Shown: in pieces, positions 22,048-32,556 of the stretch
How the letters are laid out: every line of letters begins with the position of its first letter
Numbering within the stretch: the stretch's first letter is position 1
NCBI GenBank assembly: GCA_025769875.1
Contig: JAGFNK010000437.1
Location: forward strand, 1-43,553
Direction of reading: 5' to 3'
DNA: 43,553 nt
DNA from: Russula earlei
Lineage: Eukaryota; Basidiomycota; Agaricomycetes; Russulales; Russulaceae
Notes under the pieces: generated by a model
The model's database searches: none
What the model was told of the DNA's origin: nothing
The model's input: the letters and a program-made list of their open reading frames with translations, nothing else
Made by a program: the position numbers and the translations under genes

Positions 22048-22955
22048 CATCGATGTAACCATATGAAATATTTTCTTTGCAAACATGAACTTTACTACTC
22101 TAGCTACCAAGACTCCTAATGTAAATGTATGCGTTGTACTCACTGTACTGCCTAGGACGAATGGATTGAACGGAAACGATTATCGGGCCATAAAAGATGT
22201 CTTCTGCGATTTCCCGTGAGAATATCAGACATCTTCCTCTCGTCGAGTGGAACAGAAGTTTCTTGATGGAATTATCGCCGGCCTTGAATATCTTGAACGC
22301 TTGCCCCGGATCATTGCTATTAATTAGATCTTGCCCCGTTCCCGTCGCCTTTAATGGGTCGTGTTTCACCTTCAGTTCGCCGTGCAACGTTGTTAGCAAG
22401 CAAATAATCCTCACCTGGGCCGCCGCGGACTCGGGCTTGTACTGGTATTAACGTATCACCTCTTGCAGTGGATTCTCGCACGCAAATCAAAGGCCATTCG
22501 TCAGCCACGAGTGGATAACTGGTGGTGTGCAATCAAGACGATGTAATGTACCCGTTGCAGTAGTAAGCGGGAATCGGGTTATTTCTCATCGTCGCCCCAT
22601 GATGCACAGCTTTCGATATATTTGATTTAGATTTATCTTCAATATCGAAGAAAGAAGGCTCCACCTCCATCCGTGCGCCATACGAAACGCACGGGCACGG
22701 GCTGCCTGAGAACGGAATCGTTTCGCCTCGACAGATCTGCTAAAAACCCCGAAGTTGAGGGGAAGGGCGGAGGCATCTATGAAAATAAGTTGACGTTGAC
22801 GGATCACTACGTAGTGCCTGCTACCGTACTTGTTCGACATCGGGAACCCCGCTTCAAAGTGACGATGCGTATCGATACGTAAGGCGATCTGTAAAAAGAC
22901 TAGGCGCGGACCGGGCCGGACCGGGCATCACGAAAAACGCGACCCGCGTCGATTC
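22048..22955. other. Intergenic stretch, no confident gene
   Basis: Minus frames at 22100-22414, 22320-22532 and 22586-22840 overlap without motifs. GT/AG pairs near 22340-22400 could belong to an intron-rich gene, but no model held. A GACCGGGCCGGACCGGGC block sits at 22910-22927, similar to motifs at 28.15 and 29.3 kb. The last eight bases (22948-22955) are the hAT target duplication. Confidence 0.35.
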
Positions 22956-23721
22956 TAAGGCTCCAACCATATAGTATATGTATATGGCCAGTGGCGTAAA
23001 TATACATATACAGTTGCCTACTATCTATATACACTATATATACAGTTATACGGTTGTTTATACAGTTATTGTATTACAAAATCTACTGAGCACAGCCATG
23101 CTTTTTTCATGGTGGTTTTGGCTTGTTCACATCCAAGAGTCCCTCCCGGATCCATACCTTCGATAACAGAGCTTCTGAGATGGTCTCTGCCTTCAGCAAT
23201 GACCATAGATCTGTGCAAATGTGGTGTGACTTCAAGAACACTCATTGCTGAAATAGCAAAGAATCTCTTGCCATGCGAGCAGGTGTAGAGAAGGACTGCA
23301 CAATGAGCTTAGTAGACCAACAACTGAATATCACAATAACCATACCTTGTACCATTGCAGAGGGTTGTCGATGTCACCCTGGCCCCCTTCAAATTTGAAA
23401 TATTGTCAGATCTCCTCCATTATGTTGTCTTCTGATCGCTCAGTGGGTAATGTGGCTGTGATTTCAACATCGCATACATCTGCAAGCCAGTTACCTGTGC
23501 TTGAATTTCCATGCTTTTGTTGAGATAAAGAGTAGCTGAGGCGTTGACATGTCGGCCCAAACTGTCCGGGTGGCCCACAGGCCCAGACCACATAAGTGTT
23601 TCAGCTAAGTTGCTGAAATGCGTACGATAACAAAATTGATAGTATGATCTAAGACAATTGGTAGCTAGCACATAGCGATCGTGAAAACAATTTGATAGTT
23701 ACTATAGATAAAATAATTAGG

Positions 23722-23892
23722 GACACTCTCAGATACTTAAGAGTGTCGTACATACAGTAGATACTTCAGTTTCGTCTCACAGAAACTGAAGTAAGTACTT
23801 ACTATCTCACGATCTTATCAGTAGCTGATTTTGCAGTGTAGTAAGTTTTTATTAGGTAAATATGACACAATAGTTTCGTCTCACAGAAACTG
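23722..23892. repeat. Cluster of small hairpins inside the hAT element
   Basis: Three stem-loops lie close together: GACACTCT..AGAGTGTC (23722-23747), a 12-bp stem around CAGTTTC..GAAACTG (23762-23793) and the same AGTTTC-GTCTCACA-GAAACT hairpin again (23872-23892). A perfect 14-bp palindrome AGTAAGTACTTACT is at 23790-23803, and AAGTTTTTATTAG is directly repeated (about 23843 and 23896). They lie beyond the transposase remnant. They may be an old nested miniature element or transposase-binding sites. Confidence 0.7.
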
Positions 23893-23989
23893 AATAAGTT
23901 TTTATTAGATCTACTACAATCTAATCTTCCTTATCACTGCGCGATTCAACAGCTTTGATGGAGATGTCTCTGGCCGTTCACAATCGTCT

Positions 23990-24975
23990 GACACCAAGTT
24001 ATTGTAGTACTCCTGAGCAACATATATGAATAATGTCTCAGCCTTCTCAACAGCTAGCCTTTCTGCAGCAGCCTTTTGTGGTCTTTGGAGGTCCTGTGAA
24101 ACAGTGTGCTTGAACCACTCTGTTTGAAAGAATGGATGGAGAACTGCCATCAAGAATTTTTGAGTAAGATATCAAATTCAGACACTAGACTGCAAACCTG
24201 TTGTGATAGTGTAGAACTGGTTGTTCTTGGCCAGCACCCTGTACTTTAAGAGCTTGCCCTGTCCTGCCAGTGCAGTGCATTGTAGAGCTGGACCATATGT
24301 TGCTCCTTTGGATACCTTGACCAGATGACAATCCATCTTCTCGTATGCTGGAAGGACAAATGGGATTGTTGGAATTGATGCCCATGACATTTGCAGTGTA
24401 ACCTGGGTAAAAACCTATTATTTACAATCAGTTGTGTCTTAAAGTTCAAAAGAAAAGGGCATGCCTCAAGAACATCAGCTAGCTGTTCCAACAATGTCCA
24501 GTCAGCTGGTGAAAGAATACATCCATGAAGACTCAGGGAGTGGAAGAACCATGCATTGACAGCCTACACTGAAACTTAACTTGAGACAAAAATATGTATG
24601 GCCCATGGTGTGCTTACCTCCTTCAGTAACAGCACGTGATGAATCATCGCACGTGTATAATTCCATTGTGTTTGAACATCCCAAACCACCATAAGGCAAG
24701 CACATGCTTTCTTCTCTAGACTGCCAGCATATTTCTTGTGCATGAGCTTGCAGAATTTGGCACGGTGCTGAGGTGATGATACAATCTTTGTTGTTACAAA
24801 GCACAGCTAGACAAAGGGCTGAATAAGTGCAGACCAATAAATCAGGAGACAAATTGAATACCCATTTTAGTGGGCTGCTATGCTGAATATCTTCAATTGC
24901 CTTCTCCTTTGCAATATTGAGGACTTTATCTCCATCTGCATCCACTGCCTCCAAATCCACATTCTCATACTCCAT
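23990..24975 (-). pseudogene. hAT transposase remnant
   Basis: Read with short introns, the minus strand gives the C-terminal half of a hAT transposase: SSPQHRAKFCKL, WDVQTQWNYTRAMI (the conserved D-x-TRWN-T-x-M element), an intron of about 55 nt near 24560-24620, LSPADWTLLEQLADVLE, then SIPTIPFVLPAYEKMDCHL, GKLLKYRVLAKNNQFYTI and HPFFQTEWF before a Lys/Ala-rich helix ending near 24000. One junction (near 24455) now has GC instead of GT at the donor. The zinc-finger and most of the RNase H-like catalytic core upstream, and the dimerisation domain downstream, are absent, so no active enzyme can be made. Confidence 0.85.
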
Positions 24976-25400
24976 TGCAATATGATCCTCATCAACATGT
25001 CAACACCTGTGAGTCACTGTGAGAAGCAGACCCATTGATGCTCTTACTTAACTGCATGAGTGAAGTAACTGTCTATAACTGTCTAAACAACTATATACCG
25101 TATATTTACTGTATACCTGACTTTCAGCTTGGAGGGTATACATATACATATACATATACAGTATTTACCGTATATATACAGTAAATAGATAATACAGTTG
25201 GAGCCTTAGTCGATTCGTCAAAGTCAAACACTCGAACACGTGCACCCCGCCCGACACCTTCTCCTTCCGCCCACCACCGCCCTCTTTCACTCGTCGCCCG
25301 CCCAGCGCATACGCCCGTCACCCACCCAAGGCGAGATCACCACCACAACCACATTGGGTAAAGCCTGACGCATCGTAACTTTTGCCGAAGAGACCCACTC

Positions 25401-25930
25401 GACGACACCACCGTACCTTGTTGCCCAATGCCACGCATACCCAATCCCTTAGACTCAGCTCTTCGTATGTTCTACTATGTTTTCGGACTCTCCTTTCTTC
25501 TCTTTCAGTTTTAGTCTTGATGCGAACACACTTGGTCTTAATACAATTGACGACTCGGCCACATCACTGAACGCGCGCACCAACGCCCACGCCCCCGTCG
25601 TCCAATACTACACATACCCGCCCTCTTAGACTCGACCCCTCTCACGATGCGAACACACTTAGTCTTGATACAATCCACGACTCGGCCACATCGCCGAATG
25701 CGCGCACCATCGTCTACGCCTCCGTCGTCCAATACCACACATATCCGTTCTCTTTGACTCGGCCCTTCGTATGTTCTACTACATTTCCGGACTCTCCTTT
25801 CTTCTCTTTCAGTTTTAGTTGCGATACGAACGCATTCAGTCTCGATATGATCGACGACTAGGCCGCATGCCCAAACGTGTGCACACGCACCCAATACCGT
25901 ACACATCCGTTCTCTTAGACTCAGCACGGA
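25401..25930 (+). repeat. Degenerate tandem array, four units of about 80-177 bp
   Basis: Four successive units start with GACGAC-type sequence (25401, 25549, 25676, 25853) and share CGGCCACATC, CGTCGTCCAATAC, CACATAC/CACATATCC and TTAGACTCG blocks. Units 1 and 3 also carry a segment of about 50 bp with CGGACTCTCCTTTCTTCTC. The array is CpG-rich and lies directly upstream of a TATA box. The overlapping minus frame 25538-25933 reflects the repeat, not a gene. Confidence 0.75.
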
Positions 25931-26080
25931 CACTACGAACTAACGTGCAGCTCTTCGACTCCGCGCATATCCGTTCTACGCCCCCATTTCTCTAAAGTCC
26001 ACCACCCAGCTATGCGCTAGCATCGGTAGGATATCGACCGGTTCGGTACAATACACCTCTGAGTACTTACGATCGACACG

Positions 26081-26125
26081 TATATAAAGCCCCGCTTTGC
26101 CTTAGAAGGGGGGCAGACAAATAAA
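26081..26125 (+). promoter_or_regulatory. TATA box with nearby AATAAA
   Basis: TATATAAA at 26081-26088 is followed 32 bp later by AATAAA (26120-26125) and a pyrimidine-rich stretch. Together with the tandem array upstream this resembles a retroelement LTR promoter or a strong host promoter. Downstream frames (26177-26434) are short and unrecognised, so I cannot assign a transcript. Confidence 0.4.
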
Positions 26126-27469
26126 CCTCAAAGTCTCCTTCTCGTTCCCCTTTTTTCTATCCTTCGTCAACCGACCTTGAGCACGCCGCCGCCTTCGTTC
26201 GACAAATTAGTTTCGTTATGTCTCACTCGTGTTCAAGGATCCCAATCGCACCCGGCTCGTTTGACCTCGCAAGCGATTGGACTTTTCGCTCGCTCATTCC
26301 GCCCTCGCGTACCACCGCACACTACCGCGTCCCCTACGTCATTGATTCCGGCCGCCATCGCTTTCTAACTCGCGCCCCAACCCGTACACCATCATGCTGC
26401 CGGGAACTGCCGCTGTTCCCCGCTCCCTTATGAGTACTCGCGTCCCACTAAGTTTTCCTCGCCTTACGCCTCGCGCTCTTGCGTCCCTCACCAGAGCGCC
26501 TCCTGCGCGCCGCGGCAACTTCGCTGATCTGGGATAACACTACGTCTTCGCCGTGCCGCCTTCTTGCCTTGCTTTTCCATCTCCTACTCCATTTTCCCTT
26601 CCTTGGTCTACACGTTCCCCTTGGGCGAACACTACTTTCTCTCGCACCACATTCGCACACTAGTGCCGACGTACAATACGATACGATGCGTACCATGACC
26701 CGATAAGGTACGGTCAACTTGAACGCGGCCCGATTTCTTGTTTTTATATTAATTTTTATTGGAACTAACTCGGACGTCGTTGCTTGCTGACCTCCAAGCC
26801 ATGGTTTGCAGTTCCCGCGGTCGCGACGCAGCACGAACTACACAGCACGGTACTCATGGGAAGGTCCGCAGCGGTTGCAATGCCTGGAACCAACTCCAAC
26901 TCAGATAGGATGGTGCGCTTACACCGGGCGTAGGCAAGCGCGCAAGCAGCAACACCGCACCCACCATGACCACGATGAGAGGGAGGTGCGCAGCCGTGTT
27001 GTGCCTGGCTCGGGCCACTGTCACTGTCGTGTCAAAAAAAAGGCTGAGCGTCACTTGACCGCGATCCGAGTCGCCCTTTAATTGGCCGGAAGCTACTTAT
27101 TCTTGCAACCGAAAAAGGGACTGATCTAAGACTTGCGAATTCTATAAATGCAACCTTTGGGCAGGAATCGACTAATTGGGGTGACTCGAAGCAAATTGCT
27201 GACAATTACCTTCAATTTGCAAATGCAGTTTTTCCTGATGTCCCAGGTGCAGAGTGGGGTACATGGTGGTGATGTCGAGGAATTGGTGCAAGAGGGAAGG
27301 AGAATATGAAGGGACTTGCGACATGGTGGCAAGTGCAAGTCATGTGAGTTTCCCGGTCAGCAGGCTCACATACCTTACAACAGTAAGGCAAATCCAGATG
27401 GCCATAAGGACCCAGAAGGATGGCGCATTCGCAAGACGAATGGCCCCACGTAACAAATCTTGTCCCGGC
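26126..27469. other. CpG-rich stretch with only short unrecognised frames
   Basis: Frames at 26177-26368 (plus), 26448-26834 (minus) and 26806-27081 (plus) lack motifs. GTGTCAAAAAAAAGG at about 27029-27043 has a short A run but no flanking duplication. A block at about 27337-27370 resembles 29176-29205 (AGTCATGTG..GGCTCACATAC), hinting at related sequence on both sides. Confidence 0.35.
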
Positions 27470-28071
27470 TCAAGCAGGTGAGCCTGCCTCAACAGCAGTA
27501 AATCGCACCTTCACGTCTGGAGGCAAGCAACTCTTCGCACCTTTGCGCCCATACATGCGTAGCTCGCCGTTCTCGCACACAAGACTGAAGCTGCCTGCGG
27601 GGCCTGGCCCGCGCGAGATCGCAAGCTGCTGCACGTCCCTGAGCACGCGGGCGAGCCGCACGAGCTGAGCGACTGTCATGCTGAGCTGTGCTGAGAGGTA
27701 GGCAGGCGCATTTGCGTGCATCGACGCGCCATTCTTTCCATTCCGTGAATGTGCCGCGTTCGTGAACACCGAGATGCAGGCCGCAACGTGGGCGTCTGCG
27801 AGAGCACCGGCTGCGGGTAGAGCTCGTTCCAGTCCAGCCGGTTGACGTGGTAGTGCGCGGATCGCGCGGTCAACTCGAGCAGTGCGTCTTGCGGCACTTG
27901 AGTACTTGAGTGCCCGTGCGAACAATGTTGATGATGGGTTCTGGTGACTGAGCGCTGAGCCGCCGTCTGCGTGCTGGGAGAACTGGCGAGGCTTATGCTC
28001 CCAAGTTTGTCTCTGAGATCGTCGACAGAATGTGCAGGTCTGTTCTTCACTGACTGTATCATGTCAGACAT
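27470..28071 (-). pseudogene. Hypothetical protein gene with an apparent frameshift
   Basis: Frame one starts at ATG 28071 (MSDMIQSVKNRPAHSVDD...), runs through a segment ending NRLDWNELYPQ near 27815 and then becomes unnatural. A second frame, offset by one base, carries on with VAACISVFTNAAHS and ends at 27470. No GT..AG pair of usual intron size bridges them, so a one-base indel (real or a sequencing error) fits best. The joined product would be about 195 aa, with no recognised domain, no signal peptide and a Val/Leu-rich C-terminal half. Confidence 0.4.
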
Positions 28072-28122
28072 TCTGGGTTTAGTGGTCGTTGTGCCACCCT
28101 TCGTAGATGAGCACGCATCGAC

Positions 28123-29369
28123 CCCTAAGGCTGAGGCTCTAGGGATGTGCCCGGCCCGGCCTCAGGCCGTGAGCCGGGCCGAGCCAGGCCGAGCCGGGCC
28201 AAAGTGACGGCTTCGTGACGGCTTTGGCCCGGCCTGTGATTTGAAAAGCCAAAACATCAAGCCCCGGCTTTGATCATTTGGGGTAATCATCAAACTTTAA
28301 TTTATCAACTTTGCATGGATATGGACATGGACACCATCGTTCCCTGTCGTTTTTCATCGTCATATCTGTGCTTCCCTCTCGACCTTCCTTTTTGCTTGAG
28401 TCAAGTACATGTACAAGGTAAGCCTTGGTGGCCTATATGTCAATGTGCAATGCTCAGTCGCGTTGATTGCTTGTAATCCCTTTCCTCAGTCTTAGATCGC
28501 TTCGTCCCGCAGTGTACCATGTTATACACTGGACTTCACTCATTCCACATGTATAATCCATGCTCTTACCATGCTCATCATGCTCTCCAGAACATAACGA
28601 CTCCGTAATATATTTGATATTTAAATACAAAAGTGCTATTCTAAAGTCCTCCTACTGCGAATCCGTGAGCGCGAGGCGATGCGGCGATGATGTCGGGGGC
28701 GAGATGCTATGGGCAGCGAGCCCTCGAATAGGGCGGCAATGACGATGGGCGAGGCGCTGTGGGCAGCGAGCCCTCATGTAAGGCGATGGTGACGATGTCG
28801 AACGCGTCATACGGGTCCGTGCGTAGACATGTGGCGGACGCGAGGACAATGCTTGAGGGACGGTCTTGGGAGGGTGCGAGGCGCAGCCGGACGGCGATGG
28901 TGTCATGCCGTAGGTCGAAGTGTGGGGAGGAGCCATGCTCCAACTTGAAGACCGAAGAGATGAAGGCGTTGAGCGGCAAGGCGAGTGACGTCGACGGCAA
29001 TCGAATTGAGCTGTTGTCGTAGTCTGCTGACATGGAGTGGACAACGCGGTGGGGATGACGTCGAGAGTGGGAACACGAGGAAAGGAGAGTGAGGTGAAAG
29101 GAATGATGATAGTTGGAAGGAGGGATGTGAGTGGGATGAAAGACAAAGGGAGTGGCGCGCAAGGGGCCTGTTACAAGTCATGTGGCCAGCGGGCTCACAT
29201 ACAGAAAATCTTACGTACAAAAGCCGTGGCCTAGGCCAGGCCAAGCTGGAGCCAAGCCGGGGTTGACGGCTTGACCCGGCCTGGGGTTTTAGAAAGCCAA
29301 AGCCGCCTCGGGCCGAGCCAAAGCCGGGGCTTTCAGGCCAAGCCGGGCCGGAAAAACCCTACCCTAAGC
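28123..29369. mobile_element. Element with GGCCCGG-type terminal repeats around a captured gene
   Basis: Both ends are dense in CCGGCCCGG/AGCCGGGCC motifs: the left near 28148-28260 (GCCCGGCCCGGCC, GAGCCGGGCC, GACGGCTT) and the right near 29226-29356 (mirror versions). Inverted outermost sequence TAGGGATGTGCCCGGCCC (28140) pairs loosely with the complement of CCGGAAAAACCCTA (29348-29361). CCCTAAG occurs just outside both ends (28123-28129 and 29362-29368) but 10 bp away from the inverted end on the left, so the duplication is uncertain. The interior holds an open reading frame and no transposase. A non-autonomous hAT-like element that picked up a gene is the best reading. Confidence 0.5.
28707..29033 (-). 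CDS. Hypothetical protein, 108 aa, duplicated in the window
   Basis: ATG at 29033 opens MSADYDNSS; the frame includes a hydrophobic TSLALPLNAFISSVFKLE segment, HDTIAVRLRLAP and YDAFDIVTIALHEGS, and ends in the Pro/Arg-rich tail. The frame is open further upstream to 29162, so an earlier start is possible. A homologous but CpG-stripped copy lies at 33204-33698. Retention of CpG and frame here suggests this copy is younger or protected. I do not recognise the protein. A competing minus frame (28652-29146) is of lower quality. Confidence 0.4.
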   Translation of the reverse strand: MSADYDNSSIRLPSTSLALPLNAFISSVFKLEHGSSPHFDLRHDTIAVRLRLAPSQDRPSSIVLASATCLRTDPYDAFDIVTIALHEGSLPTAPRPSSLPPYSRARCP

Positions 29370-29888
29370 GGACGATCATCTTTTTGTCGTGCATATGTTA
29401 TGTTCAAGGGACGCTGAATCGCACACAGTTCTGACGCACATATGAGACGACACGATGGCGGCCCGAGTCTGGATGAAGCCGTACCCGAAGCCCCACGTCC
29501 TAGGGGTATGTCCAACATATTGAGAAACTCGGGCGCTTATGGCGCACGCATCAAGGATTATCGGGTAACGTCTCATCTCAGTCAAGGTATACAATGCCTC
29601 GCTTAATACGTCGCTGCATCCACGTCGCATCAATTAAAATGATCCGACGGATGTAATGTATAGACCTGCCGTCATGATCCTGATCTTGCCTCTGTGGACA
29701 GAGGGGAGGTGGACGCGCCCCAGTAAAAAGCCAATGCCTGCAATTACAATTCTCTCTAGCTGTCCTCCAAATCACCATTTCATTTTACCAGCCGGTACTG
29801 GTTACCGACAAACTTTCCTAGTCGCCATCTTGTTATACCTCGACAACCTCGACAACCTTGTTTTCAAAAATCCATATTCCCAATCAAC
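29370..29888. other. Spacer and probable 5' region of the next gene
   Basis: No gene is seen before 29889. Minus frames at 29333-29778 lack motifs. CCTCGACAACCTCGACAACC (about 29838-29857) is a short direct repeat upstream of the start codon. Confidence 0.4.
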
Positions 29889-30322
29889 ATGCGAACCTCC
29901 TCTGTTTTTGCAATATGTTGCCTTGCTGTTGGCATCACTTCATCGTTTGTGTTTCTTCAAGTCCTCTTTCTCCTCAGAGATTGACTTCACCTCGAAGAAA
30001 TGCGCAGCCCAGCCAGCCCCTTCCTTCGATAGACCTGTCTCCACACCAAGAGGCATTGTCATCAACAAATGAGGAGTGGGTACAGCACTGTAATGCATGC
30101 CAAACGCACTTAAGGATGCTCCCAAGCGACCCAAGCTTTGCTCATGTCGCTACGATAGACCATTTTCTTCGGACCACTAGACCACTGAGGAATAACTTGG
30201 CAAGGTTGCACGAGAATGACCCGAATGACTGGAGCGTTTCCCGTCATTTGGAAGTGGTGGATAAGACGCGGAAGCATTTGAGTAACGATCGTGAATACAT
30301 GCGGAAACACCTTAGTTCATAA
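29889..30322 (+). CDS. Possible small secreted protein, 127 aa, two exons
   Basis: ATG 29889 encodes MRTSSVFAICCLA, which looks like the start of a signal peptide. A 50-nt GT..AG intron (29928-29977) joins in phase to exon 2 (29978-30322, TAA). The mature part begins with a basic, Pro/Ser-rich stretch and continues with an acidic/amphipathic region containing one HCNAC pair and a His/Arg-rich C-terminus. The hydrophobic core is short, so secretion is uncertain. Without the intron an alternative frame starts up to 29858. Size and position beside transposons fit a small secreted protein, but no family is recognised. Confidence 0.45.
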
Positions 30323-30849
30323 TTCCAGTATATTATGGATGTTCAAACTTGGATGCTTCCTGCTTTCATGAAAAGTCTCTCTTTTCGTGTACCACAAGTT
30401 TAAATAACATTTTTTTTGAGTCTCTGCTTGTTGGCTGTCACCCTGCATATTAGTAGAGGGGCTACCAGTAGTAGAGCTGCATATATTCTGAATGCCAATC
30501 ATCTCTCTGCATGCCATTATGGCATATGTGTTGTCTATGATTCCAAGTAAGGAATGTGTTGATGCCAGGCAATGTAGATTGACATGATGAGGCCAACCCA
30601 AATGTGATTGGATAATGTCACACCAAGCCAACCAGAGTCTTTGGAATTTTGCAAAAATGTGGCACCCAAATCCAGACTGTTGGACTTTGTCAGCAGAGCT
30701 GTGCTTGAACATCTTTAGAATTCAGAAAATCAATATAACTATTTAATAATAAGAATAAACTACTTGAAAACAGAAGTTGTTGTACTCAAAATGGAAATTG
30801 TGGCATAACAGAGGGTCAATGTTGCACCATGCTCTTCCTTCCACTGCAA

Positions 30850-31290
30850 TGATGCCCACCCACTACATCCTGCTCCCTTGCACCTCTGCCATCCTCCCAG
30901 CAACAGACATCATGCCTTTGCAATCACAACAGGGATGCCCTCCCAACCAATCAACACACCACACAAAGGTTGAACAGCCCTGCCAATGCCACTCCCTTGC
31001 CCCCTACATCATCCTGCCAACACATGCCATGCAACTCTGATCACCTTTGCACATGCATTCTCCTGACAAACCAATGCACATGGTGGCTGGATGGTCCCAC
31101 CCAACACCACTCCCCCACCATCTCACCCTCAATGCATGCTGTGATGTCATGTGCACCCTCCTGACAAGTGACAAATTGACACACCACATGAAGGCAGAAT
31201 GGCCCTGCCCAATGCCACTCCCTTGCCACCTCCATCATGCCAGCACATGCTCCACAATCACAATTGCCTTTGTGAGTGCGTTCTCCCAAC
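30850..31290 (+). repeat. Degenerate tandem repeat, CpG-depleted, about 2-3 copies
   Basis: Blocks such as CACACCACA..AAGG, CCCTGCC(C)AATGCCACTCC, CTTGCC..CTACATCATCCTGCC and GCATTCTCCTGACAAACCAA recur at intervals of roughly 120-240 bp (30955-31080 and 31178-31300, with a weaker copy before). Almost no CG remains. Open frames here on both strands result from loss of stops in C-rich sequence and are not genes. Confidence 0.6.
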
Positions 31291-31299
31291 AAACTGGAT

Positions 31300-31850
31300 C
31301 AACAGAAACTATATCCATTTTTGTCTGTTGGGTCAGGGATACTAGTCCAACCATCTGCTGTTTATGATCATGACTGATTATGATGGTGCACAGATTGCTG
31401 CCCACAAGGTTGCCTATCCAAGGAGTTGGTTTTGGTTTTGTGAGTGGCATGTGTTGTGTGCAATGTGATTGCACTTCAATACTACCAAATTTCCTGATCT
31501 GTGGGATAAGATCAAGAGATACTAGTACATACAGATGATCAGACTGACTTTCTACAAATCTGGTTGGAGATCTCCACTGATCCTCAGGTTCCAGAAAGCT
31601 TCTTGAAATACCTCAGGTCTGAATGGATGCCAGAGGTGCATATGTAGTCCAGAGTCCACTGTAAAAATCACCATATCCACATCTTTGAGGGAGGTGATAC
31701 CAATATGTTGATCTAGGTGTATGTGATCCAGCCCAATCTGAAGATAAGATGACTCAATCATTTTAGATATTATCATGTCCTTAAATCACACTGTCTCAAC
31801 AGCAAGCACAATTGGTGGATCAATCAAATGTTATTCATGCTAGTGTGTGT
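31300..31850 (+). pseudogene. MULE (Mutator-like) transposase fragment
   Basis: On the plus strand the pieces MTDYDGAQIAAHKVAYPRS, CEWHVLCAM, FPDLWDKIKRY, TDDQTDFLQIWLEISTDPQV, PESFLKYLRSEWMPEVHM, FEGGDTNML and YHVLKSH follow in order, matching the core of basidiomycete Mutator-like transposases (CxWH motif, a DDQ-F--W block, then FL-YL-EWMP). The frame is broken by stops, one a TAG where the family has Trp after HM, and by a frameshift near 31505. Catalytic residues upstream are not preserved. It is a remnant of a cut-and-paste transposon. Confidence 0.75.
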
Positions 31851-32556
31851 TATGATTCCTCCATTCTGGTTTGTTCTAGGCTCTTGTTACCTTACCAACA
31901 ATCATTATGACACCCTCTATTGTTCTGCCAAGTACTATACAGCCCCAAATAGTCTCAGTATCTAAGCACATGGAAAAGCAAGGGAATACCTCAATATTAG
32001 TTTTGTATTATTCCCTGCTGCATCTTCTTGTCTTGTACTCTCCCAATTACAAGTCTCTTGTGCTGGCTCTGACTTTGCTCAACATTGTTGGAGGACTCAT
32101 CATCTTCCTTTTTTCTTGTGCTCTCCCTCTCTTCTGTGGAGTAATCATGTTAAGATTCGCTTAATCTTATTAGCTTCTAAGTGATAGAGTTGCTTGATAT
32201 AGTTCAAGCACTAGACTTTGAGAGTCTTTGATATTATCTCAGACAAGAATGTATATGTATGAGATGAGAGGGGCCTCTTATCACTTTAGAAGTAGAGTTC
32301 TGAGAGATTGAAAGAATATATGAGAATTCAAAGAGTAAGTTGAGCATAAGGCTCAACCCTTGATACATCAGAGTATTTATATCATAACTTGATAACCACT
32401 GATCCAATTTGTATGAAACCTAGGGAGCACATAGCTGAGACCATCTACTATCTGCAAAGAGAATTTTCAAAACAAAAATATCAATAACAGCTCACATGTG
32501 AGTCATTCCTTTCCTAGTATCAGTCAGCTAGCCAGAAAGCAATCAGTAAGCAACAG
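31851..32556. other. CpG-poor stretch, no confident feature
   Basis: A plus frame 31907-32164 is hydrophobic but lacks motifs. A TGTTAAG..TAACA pair at 32148 and 32489 could bound an LTR, but the flanking bases do not match. No gene is called. Confidence 0.35.

Larger units (their letters stand above)
22956..25208 (-). mobile_element. hAT transposon with exact 8-bp target duplication
   Basis: Inverted ends TAAGGCTCCAAC (22956-22967) and its complement ending at 25208 are flanked by identical GTCGATTC (22948-22955 and 25209-25216). An 8-bp duplication is diagnostic of hAT. Subterminal regions are packed with TATATACAGT/ACTGTATATA motifs at both ends (22970-23070 and 25090-25195). The interior is CpG-poor and carries a minus-strand transposase remnant. 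At 2.25 kb and with the N-terminal half missing, it is an internally deleted copy unable to mobilise itself. Confidence 0.95.

Noticed and set aside
31047..31367. 106-codon plus-strand frame over the tandem repeat
   Set aside because: The His/Pro/Thr-rich product simply reflects the degenerate CpG-free tandem repeat.
32148..32489. Possible LTR with TGTTAAG..TAACA ends
   Set aside because: The flanking five bases (AATCA and GCTCA) differ, no primer-binding site or polypurine tract adjoins it, and no second copy was seen.
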